22,519 bases of DNA from positions 1 to 22,519 of the IMG/VR virus record IMGVR_UViG_3300046000_004071; one strand, given 5' to 3'. Below are positions 20,012 through 22,519 of the stretch, piece by piece. Each line of letters starts with the position of its first letter. Position 1 is the first letter of the stretch. The position numbers and the translations under genes were made by a program. Source of the DNA: a virus. The notes beneath the pieces were generated by a model. The model saw only the letters and a list, made by a program, of their open reading frames with translations, made no database searches and was not told the DNA's origin.

Positions 20012-20475
20012 ATGAAGACACTTATTAAGAACTACACGTTTGACCCGGTAGCCAAGACTATCCAGTTCAGTGATAAAAGTATCACTCTGGATACTCTGCT
20101 TGTTATTACCAACGTAACCGACAACATTATAATCTACAACTTTGCTGCCTCTACCAAGGGCGGCACCATGTCTGGCAGTACTCTGACGCTAACATACGAT
20201 ACGTCAACGATGTCAGCTACAGACACGCTTCAAATCTTTGCAGTCAGAACATCTTACAACGCATTTTGCAGATGCTCATGGCTCCGCTTGGTTATGACAA
20301 GTCATTGCAGCGTCAGCGTGGCACGGTTCTGATTGAGTCTGGCACGGTCACTACCGTCACCACGGTGGGCACTGTTACTACCCTGAGTAACATTGACGGC
20401 TACAACGCTCGTATGCAGATACTGGATCAAAACCGCACATCGTGGGCGCAGTGCGTCCGTTCGCGTATTTCTTGA
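20012..20475 (+). pseudogene. Structural-type gene with an apparent frameshift near 20240
   Basis: The first part (MKTLIKNYTFDPVAKTIQFS, through GGTMSGSTLTLTYDTSTMSATDTLQIF, to about 20239) belongs to a podophage protein family. The expected second part continues in the -1 frame: NILQRILQMLMAPLGYDKSLQRQRGT, then repeated TVTTV and an end CVRSRIS at 20475. In the first frame the reading instead runs into unrelated residues and a stop at 20332. Joined, the two frames give about 154 residues. The switch lies at 20236-20250, where I see no X-XXY-YYZ slippery heptamer, so a one-base loss (real or a sequencing error) is likelier than programmed shifting. The junction sequence GCAGTCAGAAC is not a homopolymer. 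Confidence 0.75.
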
Positions 20476-20484
20476 GGAAAAAAC

Positions 20485-22110
20485 ATGGCTAACACTTTCA
20501 AAAAAGTTATTGATAACCTCGTATGGCGTCAGGTTCCGCCGCTGCCGAACGCGCACGCTGCTGCGGCTGCCGTGTGCAGTGATTTGCGTAACGACATTTC
20601 ACGCAATCCTTTTGTGTACCAGCTTGTTTCTGCGGCAATCCTTAACCGCTACAACATCATCACCAAGGGTTCAGCTTTTGCAGTTAACCCGGCATTGGGC
20701 GGCACGTTTGGCGCGGGTGCAGCGTGCGCTTTCCTGCCGTCTTTCGGCCTTGTGGGCACGATTGCAGCGGGTGCTACGACCACTTCTGTAGTGCTGACCA
20801 CCGCACTGCCTACTGCTGTGGGTGTGAACATGCTTGCTAACCGAGGCGGCTCGGGTGAGTATGGCTACAAGCTGCGCATTATTGACAACGCGGCAGGCGG
20901 GTCAGGCAAGACTGTTGAACGGTATATCACGGGCAATACCGGGGGCACTACGCCAACGATAACGGTCTTGTCAGCTTTCGGCTTTACGCCCACTACTGGC
21001 TCACGCTATGAGATTGTCGCGGGTCGTGTGGCAATGCTGTCAGCAGGTACGCTTGCGGCAACTTCGTGGAGGTCTTTCGAGGTCGCCACGAACACGTTGG
21101 CGTCGATGACGCAGACCAACTTGCCAGCCACGATTGGCACAGACTCAAGCCTGATGGTTCTTGATGAGCAATACGTGCCGTTCAACAACTCTCCCGGTGA
21201 TGGGATGATCAAAGGGGCTTTCAACTACGATACGGGCGTCGTGTCCCGCTACGCTCTGACTGCCACTGCGACTGCCGCTGGCACGTTGACAGGGCAAGCC
21301 ACGCTTGGCGATGCGGTTGTACTTGCGAATGAGTACAGGAACTTCCAGATCAGAATCGTTCAAGACCTCACTAACGTCACGGCTGTCGGGCAACGCAGAA
21401 TCATTGCGTCACACACTGCTGGCGCGAGTCCGGTCTACACGCTCGGCACGAACTGGACGGTAACGCCGTCTGCAACGGCGAAGTTTGTCATTGAACTGCC
21501 GAACCTGTGCCTGCTGCGCTCCTCTGCCACCACTACGGTCTACACATACAACTATACTGACGCGACGATCAACAACGGCACCAACAACATCGTTGCCAAC
21601 GCGTGGAGCACCACGTACTTTGGTGCGGCTACTGTGGCAAATGCTGCTGGTGGCATGTGGGCACCTAGCTGGGGTATTGAGCCAGACCAAAACCGTTATG
21701 GGCGCCAGAGCTTCTGTTACTTCTTCAGGGGCGGTGCGGCAACGCTGGACGTACTGGACATTGCAGGCGGTACTACTGGCGCGTGGACGGCAGCTATTAC
21801 TTATGATGGCTCGCCCGGCGCTCTGCCGACTACCGGCTCAAGCGGGTGCTACTCGCCTTTCGACAACGAGGGCCGGATGTTCTATCTCAACCTATACACG
21901 GCTTCGGCGATCAGTCAGATTTTCAGGTTTGACGTTGAGAACCGTGTGCTTTCTGTGTTCACTCCAACAGATTTCCTGCAATCTGGTACTGCTGCGTTGG
22001 GCAATCGCATGGCTGCATACTGCGCACTTGACGGAACGGATACATACGACACGATTTTTCTTCAGTCCCACCTGTCAACTGTCACGCAGGAGATAATAGC
22101 ACTCGTATGA
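20485..22110 (+). CDS. Large virion structural protein (MANTFKKVIDNLVWRQV family)
   Basis: A 541-residue protein beginning MANTFKKVIDNLVWRQVPP, rich in Ala, Thr, Gly and aromatic residues with little charge, as in capsid-surface or tail beta-structured proteins. I recognise the family from podophages with the same order (portal, collagen-like, MKTLIKNYTF protein, this one), where it is labelled structural. Blocks such as NEYRNFQIRIVQD, QRRIIASHTAGASPVYTLGTNW and TPTDFLQSGTAALGNRMA recur in relatives. GAGGAAAAAAC precedes the ATG. Its exact place in the particle is unknown to me. Its stop overlaps the next gene's ATG. Codons look richer in GCG/GGC than in the upstream genes, possibly from high-level expression or transfer. 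Confidence 0.8.
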   Translation: MANTFKKVIDNLVWRQVPPLPNAHAAAAAVCSDLRNDISRNPFVYQLVSAAILNRYNIITKGSAFAVNPALGGTFGAGAACAFLPSFGLVGTIAAGATTTSVVLTTALPTAVGVNMLANRGGSGEYGYKLRIIDNAAGGSGKTVERYITGNTGGTTPTITVLSAFGFTPTTGSRYEIVAGRVAMLSAGTLAATSWRSFEVATNTLASMTQTNLPATIGTDSSLMVLDEQYVPFNNSPGDGMIKGAFNYDTGVVSRYALTATATAAGTLTGQATLGDAVVLANEYRNFQIRIVQDLTNVTAVGQRRIIASHTAGASPVYTLGTNWTVTPSATAKFVIELPNLCLLRSSATTTVYTYNYTDATINNGTNNIVANAWSTTYFGAATVANAAGGMWAPSWGIEPDQNRYGRQSFCYFFRGGAATLDVLDIAGGTTGAWTAAITYDGSPGALPTTGSSGCYSPFDNEGRMFYLNLYTASAISQIFRFDVENRVLSVFTPTDFLQSGTAALGNRMAAYCALDGTDTYDTIFLQSHLSTVTQEIIALV

Positions 22111-22271
22111 CAATCCCTGAAATCCTTAAAATTGTCAGTTATCGTTTAAGTAACCTCAACTCTCAAAAGGCTACAGCAGTCTCCCTTGGAAACTTGGAAG
22201 CTGTAGAGAGTCTTACAAAGGAGATTGAAGAGACTCAGAACACCATAAATACACTACAACAATTTGTGTGA
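22107..22271 (+). CDS. 54-residue helical protein
   Basis: A short frame starting MTIPEILKIVSYRLSNLNSQ and ending NTLQQFV. It is polar and helical with heptad-like leucines (residues 22-50), suggesting a small coiled coil. Its ATG overlaps the structural gene's stop (ATGA). Relatives with the pattern MTxPxILxIxSxRLSNLNSxKATAV occur right after the same structural protein in related phages, so it is probably a real conserved small gene. Confidence 0.75.
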   Translation: MTIPEILKIVSYRLSNLNSQKATAVSLGNLEAVESLTKEIEETQNTINTLQQFV

Positions 22272-22288
22272 TGCCCAGGAAACTAACA

Positions 22289-22519
22289 ATGCCCAGCAAA
22301 GACCCAAGACTGGAAAGAGCCGGAGTAGAGGCTTTTAACAAGCCAAAGAGAACTCCAGGGCACCCTACTAAAAGCCATGTTGTGGTAGCAAAGCAGGGCG
22401 ACCAAGTAAAGACTATCAGGTTCGGGCAGCAGGGCGTTAGCGGTAGCCCCAAGCGCGAAGGAGAGTCGGAAGCGGATCGAAAGCGCAGAGCATCGTTCAA
22501 GGCCCGTCATGCTTCCAAT
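22289..22519 (+). CDS. Basic conserved phage protein (partial, continues past the right edge)
   Basis: Seventy-seven residues are visible, starting MPSKDPRLERAGVEAFNKPKRTPGHPTKSH and continuing VVVAKQGDQVKTIRFGQQGV, a set of blocks I recall from a widely distributed phage protein family of unknown function. The protein is strongly basic. The visible end ...SFKARHASN fits its SFKARHAxN block. AGGA lies 8 nt upstream of the ATG at 22289; an in-frame ATG at 22271 overlapping the previous stop is an alternative. No stop before the window edge. Confidence 0.8.
   Translation, partial: MPSKDPRLERAGVEAFNKPKRTPGHPTKSHVVVAKQGDQVKTIRFGQQGVSGSPKREGESEADRKRRASFKARHASN

Noticed and set aside
20231-20245. 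Programmed -1 frameshift site
   Set aside because: The expected X-XXY-YYZ heptamer is absent at the frame junction, so an indel is more likely.
21485-22096. 203-residue rightward frame overlapping the large structural gene
   Set aside because: Its residues are Arg/Cys/Leu-rich with no ribosome binding site, as expected for a shifted reading of the real gene on the same strand.

Overview
The window is a segment of a tailed double-stranded DNA bacteriophage genome. Its replication genes are of the T7 (podovirus) type: primase-helicase, family A DNA polymerase, single-strand binding protein, flap-type exonuclease and endonuclease I. Its packaging genes are terminase and portal. Shine-Dalgarno sequences and sigma70-like promoters point to a bacterial host, probably a proteobacterium, but nothing here fixes the species. 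No integrase, repressor, tRNA, rRNA, CRISPR array or insertion sequence was seen.

Layout. Positions 2-121 hold the tail of a rightward gene. Next come two back-to-back terminators (133-250), where rightward and leftward transcription meet. From 13814 down to 288 runs one long, tightly packed leftward block of about 27 genes, many joined by ATGA-type overlaps. Read in transcription order, its first part (13.8-10.3 kb) is small accessory genes, many of unknown function, including a sliding-clamp-like protein and several Cys-rich zinc-binding-like proteins. Its second part (10.2-3.0 kb) is the replication and nucleotide-processing set: primase-helicase, a DNA methyltransferase-like protein, DNA polymerase, SSB, 5'-3' exonuclease and endonuclease I. 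Its last part (3.0-0.3 kb) holds a small membrane protein, a metallophosphoesterase, a DUF3310 protein, a papain-like cysteine peptidase and a final small gene with its own strong promoter.

Positions 13815-14835 are a 1 kb non-coding control region. It holds a consensus DnaA box, a strong rightward promoter, a dense GTAAC/GTTAC cluster, several dyads and other short repeats. It is the best candidate for the main switch between gene sets and possibly for a replication origin.

From 14836 rightward lie the packaging and structural genes: an AT-hook protein (candidate small terminase), an HExxH zincin-like protein, a lysozyme, the large terminase, the portal, a collagen-repeat fibre-like protein, a gene that appears frameshifted, a large structural protein of a family found in podophages, a 54-residue helical protein and a partial basic protein that runs off the end.

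The most unusual points are the papain-like peptidase in the replication operon, the terminal gene with its own promoter, an antisense-facing promoter at 10295 that shares its -35 with a leftward one, C/A-rich low-G leaders on the first genes of the leftward block, a clamp-like protein beside a T7-type polymerase that lacks a full thioredoxin-binding insertion, and the frameshift at about 20240.
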